Assembly (NCBI GenBank): GCA_036351575.1
Contig: JAZBPJ010000146.1
Coordinates: 1 to 9,032 of the forward strand
Origin: JABDPF01 sp036351575
Lineage (GTDB): Bacteria > Pseudomonadota > Gammaproteobacteria > Xanthomonadales > SZUA-36
Direction: 5' to 3'
DNA: 9,032 nt
Positions 1 to 7,624 of this stretch are shown here, in pieces. The position numbers and the translations under genes were made by a program. The notes below the pieces were generated by a model. It was not told the DNA's origin and did no database searches. It saw only the letters and a program-made list of their open reading frames with translations. The first letter of the stretch is position 1. Every line of letters starts with the position of its first letter.

Positions 1-1889
<1,889 letters not shown>

Positions 1890-1975
1890 GGTTCGATTCT
1901 CCAAAAAATGGTTTAAATTCCTGTACCTGAAATGGGGTTCAGCTATGCGTTTTCAACCGCGTGGACCACATCCAT
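1890..1975 (-). other. grpE-dnaK intergenic spacer
   Basis: This is the only gap inside the grpE-dnaK unit. It holds the dnaK ribosome site (GGAG, 1899-1902, nine bases before the ATG). It also holds a weak 5-bp hairpin, CTGAA (1927-1931) pairing with TTCAG (1938-1942) around a 6-base loop. I see no T-tract terminator and no convincing second heat-shock promoter, so read-through from grpE into dnaK is the simplest reading. The hairpin is too weak to call a terminator. Confidence 0.5.
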
Positions 1976-2566
1976 TCACGGTTTTCTCGTTACGACGACA
2001 CGCGCCGGCCGGATCAGCCGGTCGTGCAGCCTGAAGCCTTTCTGAATGACATCCATGACCGTGTTTTCCTCGTGCTCGGCCGAGGGCAGCACTGTCATTG
2101 CCTCGTGCAATTCGGGATCGAACGGTTCACCGGCCGGATCGATGACCTCGAGGTGATGGTCCTGCATGACCTTGTTGAGCATCTTCAGCGTCAGCTCCTG
2201 GCCTTCGACCAGCGCCTGCACGGTCGCATTTTCGCGGTCTATTTCGAGCCCGCGTTCCATGCTGTCACGCACCTGGAGCAGGTCTTTCATCACCTGCTCG
2301 AGCGCCATGCGCCTCGACCGTTCCAGTTCACGGGTCAGTCGCTTGCGTGTATTTTCGGTCTCGGCCTGCATGCGCAGCATCGCGTCCCGCATCCGCGCCA
2401 CTTCCTCGCGTGCCGCGTCAATCGCTTCCGATTCCAGCTCCTCGAAGCTCTTTTTCAAGATCTCTTCTTTCCCGGCAGGCTGCTCCTCTTCGGCTGGTAG
2501 ATTTTCCGGCTGCCCGGCTTGCGGAGCTTCGGCCTGCTCGTCCGGCTTTTCCTTTTTTTCGCTCAT
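1976..2566 (-). CDS. grpE: Nucleotide exchange factor GrpE
   Basis: Cytosolic homodimer that releases ADP from DnaK and acts as a thermosensor of the Hsp70 cycle. The protein is 196 residues; E. coli GrpE is 197. Residues 1-35 form a charged, Glu/Pro-rich disordered tail. A long, heptad-like helix rich in Glu, Arg and Leu runs roughly over residues 38-95, the dimer coiled coil of the family. The C-terminal beta-wing domain carries the recognisable segment from FDPELHEAM through TVMDVIQKGFRLHDRLIRPARVVV. The start ATG (2564-2566) is preceded by a strong AAGGGAG ribosome site at 2576-2582, nine bases upstream. It is transcribed away from recN and lies directly downstream of a near-consensus sigma-32 promoter. 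It is first in the unit with dnaK. No hrcA precedes it. Identification is secure. Confidence 0.98.
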   Translation of the reverse strand: MSEKKEKPDEQAEAPQAGQPENLPAEEEQPAGKEEILKKSFEELESEAIDAAREEVARMRDAMLRMQAETENTRKRLTRELERSRRMALEQVMKDLLQVRDSMERGLEIDRENATVQALVEGQELTLKMLNKVMQDHHLEVIDPAGEPFDPELHEAMTVLPSAEHEENTVMDVIQKGFRLHDRLIRPARVVVTRKP

Positions 2567-2634
2567 ATCGATTTTCTCCCTTGCCGGACATCCCGCCGCG
2601 AGGCTGCTGCCCGAATCATTCTGAAGTGGAAACG

Positions 2635-2662
2635 ATATGGGGATTTCAACAGGTGATTCAAG
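2635..2662 (-). promoter_or_regulatory. Sigma-32 heat-shock promoter of grpE-dnaK
   Basis: Read on the minus strand, CTTGAAT (2656-2662) is followed after 13 bases by CCCCATAT (2635-2642). The known RpoH consensus is CTTGAAA, a spacer of about 11-16 bases, then CCCCATnT, so the match is nearly perfect in both boxes and in spacing. Transcription should begin near 2625-2629, giving grpE a leader of about 60 bases that contains its AAGGGAG ribosome site. No CIRCE repeat for HrcA is visible, so RpoH is the likely main heat-shock control of this chaperone unit. Confidence 0.88.
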
Positions 2663-2680
2663 CCGCGGCGAGAGGCAGCG

Positions 2681-2710
2681 TTGCCACTTCAGGCTTCGGC
2701 ATGCTAGCTT
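2681..2710 (+). promoter_or_regulatory. Candidate sigma-70 promoter for recN
   Basis: TTGCCA (2681-2686) matches five of six bases of the -35 consensus. After an 18-base spacer, TAGCTT (2705-2710) keeps the first, second and last bases of the -10 consensus. Transcription would start near 2717, about 22 bases before the recN ATG. The -10 is poor, so this is a candidate only. No CTGT-N8-ACAG LexA box overlaps it. Confidence 0.3.
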
Positions 2711-2738
2711 GAGCGCCCGTGCCCATGATTCGTTCAGA

Positions 2739-4415
2739 ATGCTGAGCTACCTGCAAATTCGCGACTACGCCATCGTCGAAGCCCTCGAACTGGAATTCGG
2801 CCCCGGTTTTACATGCATCAGCGGCGAAACGGGCGCCGGCAAATCCATTCTCGTCGGTGCGCTCGGGCTGCTTTGCGGCAACCGGGCCGACAGCGCGGCC
2901 GTGCGCCAGGGCGCCGACAAGGCGGAATTGTCGGCCGAGTTTGAGCTCGAAAAAGACAGCCCCGCGCGGGCCTGGCTGGAAAACGCCGACCTCGGCGACG
3001 GTGCTTCCTGCATGCTGCGCCGCACGCTGCACGCCAACGGCCGTTCACGCGCCTGGATAAATGGCAGCGCCGTGACCGTCCAGCAACTCGCCCAGCTCGG
3101 CAGCCTGCTGATCGAGATTCACGGGCAGAACGAACACCTTCGACTGCTGAAATCCGGCGAGGCCTTCAGCATGCTGGACGGCTTCGCAGACCATGAGCCG
3201 CTTTGCCGCGATGTAGACAAGCAATTCCGGGAGTGGCAGAAACTGGCTGCGGAGCGGCAGGAGCTGCTCGCTGAAACCCCGCTCGATGCCGGCGATCGCG
3301 AATTACTCGAATTCCAGGTCCGGGAGCTCGAGAGCGCCGTGATGTCGGCGGAAAACTTCGCCCAGATTGAAAAAGAACACCGCATGCTGGCGCGCGGCGG
3401 TGAGCTGATGGATTCGCTGGAATCGGCCCGCCAGGCGCTGCAGGACGAGACCACCGGCGCTTCCGTCGCGCTGCACCGCGCGCTTCGAATGCTGGAACCG
3501 CATGCGGCGCTGGATGATGACATCCAGGCCGCATCCTCGCTCCTGAACGAAGCGGCGATCCATTTCGATGAGGCGGAGAGCGCCATCGACAACGCCCTGG
3601 CGCGGATCGACCTGAGCCCCGAACGCCTGGCCGAACTGGAACGCACCTTGCGCGAACAGCACGACCTGGCGCGCAAGCACCGCTCACAGCCCGAGCAGCT
3701 CGAGCAGGTCCTGGAACAGCTGTGTGTCCGGCTGGAGCGTGCCGCTTCACGCGACAGCCGCCTGGCGGAAATCGACCAGCAACTCGAGAAGGCGCTGACC
3801 GCCTACCGCGACGCATCGGCAATACTCAGCGCAAGCCGAACAAGGCATGCCGAAGCCCTCTCCGAGGGCGTGACCGGCCTGATGCAGGAACTCGGCATGG
3901 AGGGCGGCCGCTTCGAAGTCGCGGTGCAGCCGAACCCGGATGGCAAACCGTCGCCGCGCGGAGATGACCGCCTTGAACTCAGCGTCAGCGCCAACCGGGG
4001 CGTCGAACCCGGCCCGCTGCGCAAAGTGGCTTCCGGTGGCGAACTTTCACGCATCAGCCTGGCCGTGAAGGTCGCCGCCCGCCTGGCCGGAGCCGATGCA
4101 ACCCAGGTGTTCGACGAGGTCGACGCCGGGGTCGGCGGCGCCACCGCGAGCACGGTCGGAGCGATGATCCGCCGCCTGTCGAAAAACGGCCAGGCCCTGT
4201 GCGTTACGCACCTGGCCCAGGTCGCGGCCTATGCCGACAGCCAGGTGACCGTGCAGAAAACAGACATGAAAGATGGAACCGGCGTCGAGGCAACCCTGCT
4301 GTCAACCGACGCCCGTGTCGACGAGGTAGCGCGCATGCTCGGCGGGCAGGTCAGCCGGCAAAGCCGTGCGCACGCCGAACAGCTGCTGCGCGAGGCCGGC
4401 GCGACACGTCACTGA
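2739..4415 (+). CDS. recN: DNA repair protein RecN (SMC-like ATPase)
   Basis: SMC-family ATPase that assists RecA-dependent double-strand break repair on the nucleoid. The chosen ATG (2739-2741) gives 558 residues, against about 553 in E. coli, and the usual opening MLSYLQIRDYAIVEALELEF. An in-frame ATG at 2637 would add 34 residues unlike RecN and would start inside the grpE promoter, so I reject it. Walker A GETGAGKS is at residues 29-36 and is followed by the N-terminal ATPase lobe. A long Glu/Leu/Arg-rich coiled coil spans roughly residues 155-370. The C-terminal lobe has the signature ASGGELSRI (SGGE at 432-435), Walker B with Asp459-Glu460 in VFDEVDAG, and the H-loop His491 in VTHLAQVAAYAD. 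All ATPase motifs are intact. No strong ribosome site precedes the start. The gene converges on fur across only 21 bases. Identification is secure. Confidence 0.98.
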   Translation: MLSYLQIRDYAIVEALELEFGPGFTCISGETGAGKSILVGALGLLCGNRADSAAVRQGADKAELSAEFELEKDSPARAWLENADLGDGASCMLRRTLHANGRSRAWINGSAVTVQQLAQLGSLLIEIHGQNEHLRLLKSGEAFSMLDGFADHEPLCRDVDKQFREWQKLAAERQELLAETPLDAGDRELLEFQVRELESAVMSAENFAQIEKEHRMLARGGELMDSLESARQALQDETTGASVALHRALRMLEPHAALDDDIQAASSLLNEAAIHFDEAESAIDNALARIDLSPERLAELERTLREQHDLARKHRSQPEQLEQVLEQLCVRLERAASRDSRLAEIDQQLEKALTAYRDASAILSASRTRHAEALSEGVTGLMQELGMEGGRFEVAVQPNPDGKPSPRGDDRLELSVSANRGVEPGPLRKVASGGELSRISLAVKVAARLAGADATQVFDEVDAGVGGATASTVGAMIRRLSKNGQALCVTHLAQVAAYADSQVTVQKTDMKDGTGVEATLLSTDARVDEVARMLGGQVSRQSRAHAEQLLREAGATRH

Positions 4416-4436
4416 GCACGGTCGATTGCCGCAATT

Positions 4437-4841
4437 TCAGCTCTTTTTGGGGCGCACGTAGATCACCAGGCTGTGGCTCTCGATGTCGTAGCCGTGCGCT
4501 TCGGCGATCTTTTTTTGCGCGGCCTCGATTTCCTCGCTGACGAACTCGATGACCTTGCCGGTTTCGACACAGACCATGTGGTCGTGATGCTCACCCTCGT
4601 CCAGCTCGTAGTAGGCGTGCCCGCTTTCGAAATTGTGTTTCTCGACCAGCCCCGACGACTCGAACTGGTTGAGAACCCGGTACACGGTAGCCAGGCCGAT
4701 CTCTTCACCCGATTCCGCCAGCAGGCGGTAGATGTCGTCGGCCGTCAGGTGCTCGTTGCGATTTTGCTGCAGGATGCGCAGGATGCAAAGACGCGGGTGC
4801 GTCACCTTGAGGCCGGCGTTCTTAAGACTGTCTCTTCTCAT
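4437..4841 (-). CDS. fur: Ferric uptake regulator Fur, Pseudomonas type
   Basis: Dimeric metal-dependent repressor of iron uptake genes. The ATG at 4839-4841 gives 134 residues beginning MRRDSLKNAGLKVT, which fits the Pseudomonas Fur length and start. An AGG lies nine bases upstream. An alternative TTG at 4872-4874 would add 11 residues and is less likely. The winged helix occupies about residues 10-75, including EEIGLATVYRVLNQF. Metal ligands expected from the family are present: His31, Glu80, the HHDH cluster at 85-88, Glu106 and His123. Only the first cysteine of the structural zinc pair is kept (Cys91, E. coli Cys93), and the second position is Thr94. The C-terminal cysteines of E. coli Fur are absent and the protein ends VIYVRPKKS, as in Pseudomonas Fur. 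The Fur fold rather than Zur is supported by close similarity along the whole length. Confidence 0.97.
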   Translation of the reverse strand: MRRDSLKNAGLKVTHPRLCILRILQQNRNEHLTADDIYRLLAESGEEIGLATVYRVLNQFESSGLVEKHNFESGHAYYELDEGEHHDHMVCVETGKVIEFVSEEIEAAQKKIAEAHGYDIESHSLVIYVRPKKS

Positions 4842-4928
4842 TCCCTGTAACCTGTTCGCCCGCGGAAGGGGCAATGCGTTTCCGGTATCCTGACATGAAC
4901 CGGCGACCCTATTGGGCCGCCTGCGTTT

Positions 4929-4938
4929 ATTGTATCAT
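4929..4938. promoter_or_regulatory. Overlapping divergent -10 candidates for fur and bamE
   Basis: The 138-base gap between fur and bamE (4842-4979) has its most AT-rich spot here. On the minus strand TACAAT (4929-4934) is a good -10 for fur, but no clear -35 lies 16-18 bases upstream. On the plus strand TATCAT (4933-4938) is a -10 candidate for bamE, with TTGGGC at 4912-4917 at a short 15-base spacing. The two share two bases, so the divergent genes may compete for polymerase. Moderate to low confidence. Confidence 0.35.
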
Positions 4939-4979
4939 TCACCAACTTCACGGCTGGCACAACGCACCCCGGATTATAG

Positions 4980-5519
4980 ATGACGATCAGAACACTTGCC
5001 GTCTTGTTGACGGTCGCTACCCTGGCGACGGGATGCAACCTGATTTACAAGCAGAATATCCAGCAGGGCAACGCCCTCGAGCAGGAGGACCTGGATGAGC
5101 TGTACGTCGGCATGAACCAGCGCCAGGTCCTGTTTGTCCTTGGAACACCGTCCGTCAAGGATCCCTTCAACCAGGATCGCTGGGATTATGTGCAGACGTT
5201 CAGCCGCCGCGGCAACGAGCCGGTGCTGCGCACGGTGACCCTTTACTTCGACAACGGTCTGCTTAAAGAAATTGTCGGGCAGGAAGATCCGTTCGCGGCG
5301 TCGGGCGGGGATACCGGTTCCGGTGCGGGCACGGTGGCTTCGTTTACCAAGCCAAAAAAGGCCGAGACAGCCAGCCCGCAGGATGCCGCGGTCGAGTCGG
5401 TCGAGGAAGAGGTCCTCAGCGGCGATGACGAGGAAGAAGCGCCCCCCGAACCCACCGAGGACGACCTGGAATTCCAGCGCGGAATGAAAGTGCTGGACCA
5501 GAACCGGGACGACGGTTAA
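4980..5519 (+). CDS. bamE: Outer membrane assembly lipoprotein BamE (SmpA/OmlA) with long acidic tail
   Basis: Small lipoprotein subunit of the BAM complex, which inserts beta-barrel proteins into the outer membrane. Residues 1-18 form a lipoprotein signal peptide (Arg4, then a hydrophobic stretch) ending in ATG before Cys19, the lipid-modified residue. Asn20 after it fits outer-membrane sorting. The SmpA/OmlA domain covers about residues 24-100: it contains the INQGN-like motif (IQQGN), the YVGMNQRQVLFVLGTP segment, and DPF followed by RWDYVQTF. Residues 101-179 are an extension that E. coli BamE (113 residues) lacks. It is first Gly/Ser/Ala-rich, then strongly acidic between 139 and 164 with runs such as GDDEEE. 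The start is fixed by the signal peptide; the ribosome site is weak (GGA, 4971-4973). It diverges from fur and its stop codon overlaps that of rnfH. The identity is secure, the tail's role unknown. Confidence 0.95.
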   Translation: MTIRTLAVLLTVATLATGCNLIYKQNIQQGNALEQEDLDELYVGMNQRQVLFVLGTPSVKDPFNQDRWDYVQTFSRRGNEPVLRTVTLYFDNGLLKEIVGQEDPFAASGGDTGSGAGTVASFTKPKKAETASPQDAAVESVEEEVLSGDDEEEAPPEPTEDDLEFQRGMKVLDQNRDDG

Positions 5520-5827
5520 TTTCTTTGCTTGCTGTCCGCCTGCGCGCGCAGGCGGCGCGCTTCTTTTGGGTCCGCGATCAGCGGCCGGTAGATTTCAACC
5601 CGGTCGCCGTCCCGCAAAGCGTAATTCATCGCCGCCTTTTTGCCGAACACGCCGACTGCCGCCGGATCGACGACCAGCCCTGGAAATTCATCCCGGATGC
5701 CCGACCGCTCGATAGCCTCCTCCAGCGTGGAGCCCGCCGGCATTTCGACCGGCAAAACGAGCTGCCGCTGCGGCGTGCCGTAAGCGACCTCGACCCGTAT
5801 CGTTCCCTGAGCGCTCTCGTCAGCCAT
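5516..5827 (-). CDS. rnfH: RnfH family protein (UPF0125, ubiquitin-like fold)
   Basis: Small protein of the RnfH/UPF0125 family, predicted to have a beta-grasp (ubiquitin/ThiS-like) fold; its biochemical function is not established. I place the start at the ATG 5825-5827, giving 103 residues from MADESAQGTIRVEVAYG. A longer reading to 5878 would add 17 residues that do not resemble the family and would lie inside ratA. Family marks are IRVEVAYG near the N-terminus, the central GVFGKKA, and the C-terminal LRDGDRVEIYRPLIADPKEA followed by a basic RRLRAQ end. The start overlaps the ratA stop by eight bases and lacks a good ribosome site, so translation is probably coupled to ratA. Its stop shares bases with the bamE stop on the other strand. 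No rnf electron-transport genes are in view. Confidence 0.93.
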   Translation of the reverse strand: MADESAQGTIRVEVAYGTPQRQLVLPVEMPAGSTLEEAIERSGIRDEFPGLVVDPAAVGVFGKKAAMNYALRDGDRVEIYRPLIADPKEARRLRAQADSKQRN

Positions 5828-6248
5828 AGACTTGATCGGCCCGCTGGCAGAACTCACTGACGAGGTGGTCGGCAACATGCGTGAAACCGCGCCGGAATGC
5901 GGACGAGAGCAGGCTGCTGGAAAAATCGAAGTCCAGCACCAGCGTGACCTTGCTGCCGTCCTCTCCGAGCTGCTGAAACAGCCATTCCCCGCCCAGGTGC
6001 CGAAAAGGTCCGTCGACCAGGGACAGGGTCAGTTTTTCGCCGGGCACGAATCGGTTTCGCGTGGTGAAACGCTGCGCGACGCCGCTGACCTTGACCGACA
6101 GCGTAGCCAGCTGTTCTTCCACGGTCTGCTCGTGCACCTCCGCCCGGGTGCACCATTTCAGAAAGTCGGGGTAAGCCTCCACGTCGCGCACCAGGCGGAA
6201 CATGTCCATCGCTGTGTGGGGTACGAGTGCGGTTCGCCTGATTTCCAT
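5820..6248 (-). CDS. ratA: RatA family protein (START-like, SRPBCC superfamily)
   Basis: Single-domain START/SRPBCC protein related to E. coli RatA, reported to interfere with 70S ribosome association, and to the Coq10 family of quinone-binding proteins. Which role applies here cannot be told from sequence. The ATG at 6246-6248 gives 142 residues beginning MEIRRTALVPHTA, which aligns with the E. coli start; a TTG at 6282-6284 would add 12 unlike residues. Family marks are the helix MFRLVRDVEAYPDFLKWC, FTTRNRF, LSLVDGPFRHLGGEW, and the C-terminal helix ending in ADQVYG. It forms an overlapping pair with rnfH (shared bases 5820-5827). In most gammaproteobacteria smpB lies divergently upstream. 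Here gabT is upstream on the same strand, so ratA may be reached by gabDT transcripts. No clear promoter or strong ribosome site is visible. Confidence 0.94.
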   Translation of the reverse strand: MEIRRTALVPHTAMDMFRLVRDVEAYPDFLKWCTRAEVHEQTVEEQLATLSVKVSGVAQRFTTRNRFVPGEKLTLSLVDGPFRHLGGEWLFQQLGEDGSKVTLVLDFDFSSSLLSSAFRRGFTHVADHLVSEFCQRADQVYG

Positions 6249-6303
6249 CGCTTCGGGGGTGTTATCGTTACGCGGAGCGGGCAAAGCATAGCACGGGCAC
6301 GCC

Positions 6304-6328
6304 GCGGCCCGGCAGCTTTCGGGGCCGC
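6304..6328 (-). terminator. GC-rich stem-loop directly after gabT
   Basis: GCGGCCC (6304-6310) and GGGCCGC (6322-6328) form a perfect 7-bp GC stem around an 11-base loop, beginning at the base after the gabT stop codon. Position suggests a transcript end for gabDT. However, no T-tract follows on the minus strand, so it is not a standard intrinsic terminator. It may only weaken read-through into ratA or protect the mRNA 3' end. Confidence 0.4.
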
Positions 6329-7624
6329 TCAGCGGGCCGCCGCGGTTTCAACGCATCTCTCGATAATGTCCAGGCCTTCAGCGGCCACGTCCTCCGGAAT
6401 GGTCAGGGCGGGCAGGAAGCGGATCACGTTTCCGCGGCTGCCGCAGCTCAGCAGCACCACGCCGCGCCGGTACGCCTCGGCCACCAGGCCGGCTGTCCGC
6501 TCTGGATCGGGCTGATCGGGATCTCCGTCACGAACCAGTTCCATGGCCAGCATGGCCCCGCGCTCGGCCCGCACATCGCCGATAAACTCCGGAAAGCGCT
6601 CCTGCAGCCCATGCAGCCGCTCACCAAAGAGCTTGCCGATCCGCGCAGCCCGCTCGACCAGGCCCTCGTCGTGAATGACCTCGATCACCGCCAGCGCCGC
6701 GGCGCAGGCCACGGGAGAGCCCGCGTAGGTGCCGCCGAGTCCGCCCGGCAGCGGCGCGTCCATGATCTCGGCCTTGCCGACCACCGCCGCCAGCGGGTAG
6801 CCGCCCGCCACGCCCTTCGCCACGGTCATCAGGTCGGGCTCCACGCCGGAATACTCGGAGCAGAACATGCGGCCGGTGCGGGCAAAACCGGTCTGGATCT
6901 CGTCCACCACGAGAACGATGCCGTGCTCGTCGCACAGACCGCGCAGCGCGAGGAGGAACTCGTCGGGCGCCGGGTAAAACCCGCCTTCACCCTGCACGGG
7001 CTCGACCACGATCGCGGCCACGTCGGCGGGCGCGATGTCCTCCGCGAACAGCCGGTGCAGGCCGGCCAGCGCGTCCTCGGTGCTGACGCCGTGGTACTCG
7101 ATCGGAAACGGCGCGTGGTAGATTTCCGCCGGAAACGGGCCGAAGCGGTTCTTGTACGGCGCGATCTTGCCGGTCAGCCCCATGGCCAGCAGGGTGCGGC
7201 CGTGAAACCCGCCGCCGAAGGCGATAACGCCGCGTCGCCCCGTGTGCGCGCGGGCGATCTTCACGCTGTTTTCGACGGCCTCGGCGCCGGTCGTGACGAA
7301 GATGGACTTCTTCTGCGTTTCCCCGGGAGCAAGATCGTTGAGCTTTTCGGCCAGCATCACGGCGGAATCGTAAGGCGTCACCATCACGCAGGTATGGCTG
7401 AACCGCTCCAGCTGGGCTTTCACGGCTTCCGTTACCCCGGGGTGCATGTGACCGGTCGAACAAACCGCGATACCGGTGCCGAAGTCGATGTAACGCTTTC
7501 CCTCGACGTCCCACATCTCGGCGTTGCGCGCCCGGTCGATGTAGACCGGGGCGATGTTTCCCTGGCCGCGGGCGATCGCGGCTTCTTTTCGGGCCTGCCA
7601 GGCCGCGTTGCTGCCGGCGCTCAC
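6329..7624 (-). CDS. gabT: 4-aminobutyrate aminotransferase GabT
   Basis: PLP-dependent class III aminotransferase that moves the amino group of GABA to 2-oxoglutarate, giving succinic semialdehyde and glutamate in the cytosol. I choose the GTG at 7622-7624: GGGAGGG (7633-7639) lies eight bases upstream, and the GTG overlaps the gabD stop as GTGA. This gives 431 residues (E. coli 426). A GTG at 7645 is the alternative. Motifs include GTGIAVCSTGHMHP near residue 55, TTGAEAVENSVKIAR, GGFHGRT, the PLP Asp241 in VVDEIQTGFARTG, and the Schiff-base Lys270 in VAKGVAGGYPLAAVVG, followed by GGTYAGSPVACAAALAV. All key residues are intact. Coupling to gabD supports GABA over ornithine or acetylornithine as substrate, although 5-aminovalerate could also be used. 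Confidence 0.94.
   Translation of the reverse strand: MSAGSNAAWQARKEAAIARGQGNIAPVYIDRARNAEMWDVEGKRYIDFGTGIAVCSTGHMHPGVTEAVKAQLERFSHTCVMVTPYDSAVMLAEKLNDLAPGETQKKSIFVTTGAEAVENSVKIARAHTGRRGVIAFGGGFHGRTLLAMGLTGKIAPYKNRFGPFPAEIYHAPFPIEYHGVSTEDALAGLHRLFAEDIAPADVAAIVVEPVQGEGGFYPAPDEFLLALRGLCDEHGIVLVVDEIQTGFARTGRMFCSEYSGVEPDLMTVAKGVAGGYPLAAVVGKAEIMDAPLPGGLGGTYAGSPVACAAALAVIEVIHDEGLVERAARIGKLFGERLHGLQERFPEFIGDVRAERGAMLAMELVRDGDPDQPDPERTAGLVAEAYRRGVVLLSCGSRGNVIRFLPALTIPEDVAAEGLDIIERCVETAAAR

Larger units (their letters stand above)
2612..2741. repeat. Cluster of short inverted repeats between grpE and recN
   Basis: One contiguous 18-base block (2612-2629) is tiled by three perfect inverted-repeat arms. 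CGAATCAT (2612-2619) pairs with ATGATTCG (2725-2732). CATTCTGAA (2617-2625) pairs with TTCAGAATG (2733-2741), which includes the recN start codon. CTGAAGTGG (2621-2629) pairs with CCACTTCAG (2684-2692). The arms flank the grpE heat-shock promoter and reach the recN start. As a result the grpE leader and the recN 5' end share the words TTCAGAATG and ATGATTCG in the same sense. The repeats are seen directly; a role as operator or RNA structure is only inferred. Confidence 0.55.

Noticed and set aside
1927..1942. Hairpin between grpE and dnaK as a terminator or attenuator
   Set aside because: The stem is only 5 bp, AT-containing, and not followed by a T-tract. Such hairpins are common by chance.
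2637..2738. 34-residue N-terminal extension of RecN from the upstream ATG at 2637
   Set aside because: The extra residues do not resemble RecN, the ATG lies inside the grpE sigma-32 promoter -10 box, and the family starts at the MLSYLQIRDYAIVE segment.
4842..4874. Longer Fur starting at TTG 4874
   Set aside because: The extra 11 residues do not resemble Fur, and the ATG at 4841 gives the 134-residue length and N-terminus seen in Pseudomonas Fur.
4930..4950. Fur box over the fur promoter (minus strand, around GTGAATGATACAATAAACG)
   Set aside because: By hand only 9 of 19 positions match the Fur consensus, nearly all in the left half, so the palindromic partner is missing. Autoregulation cannot be claimed from this.
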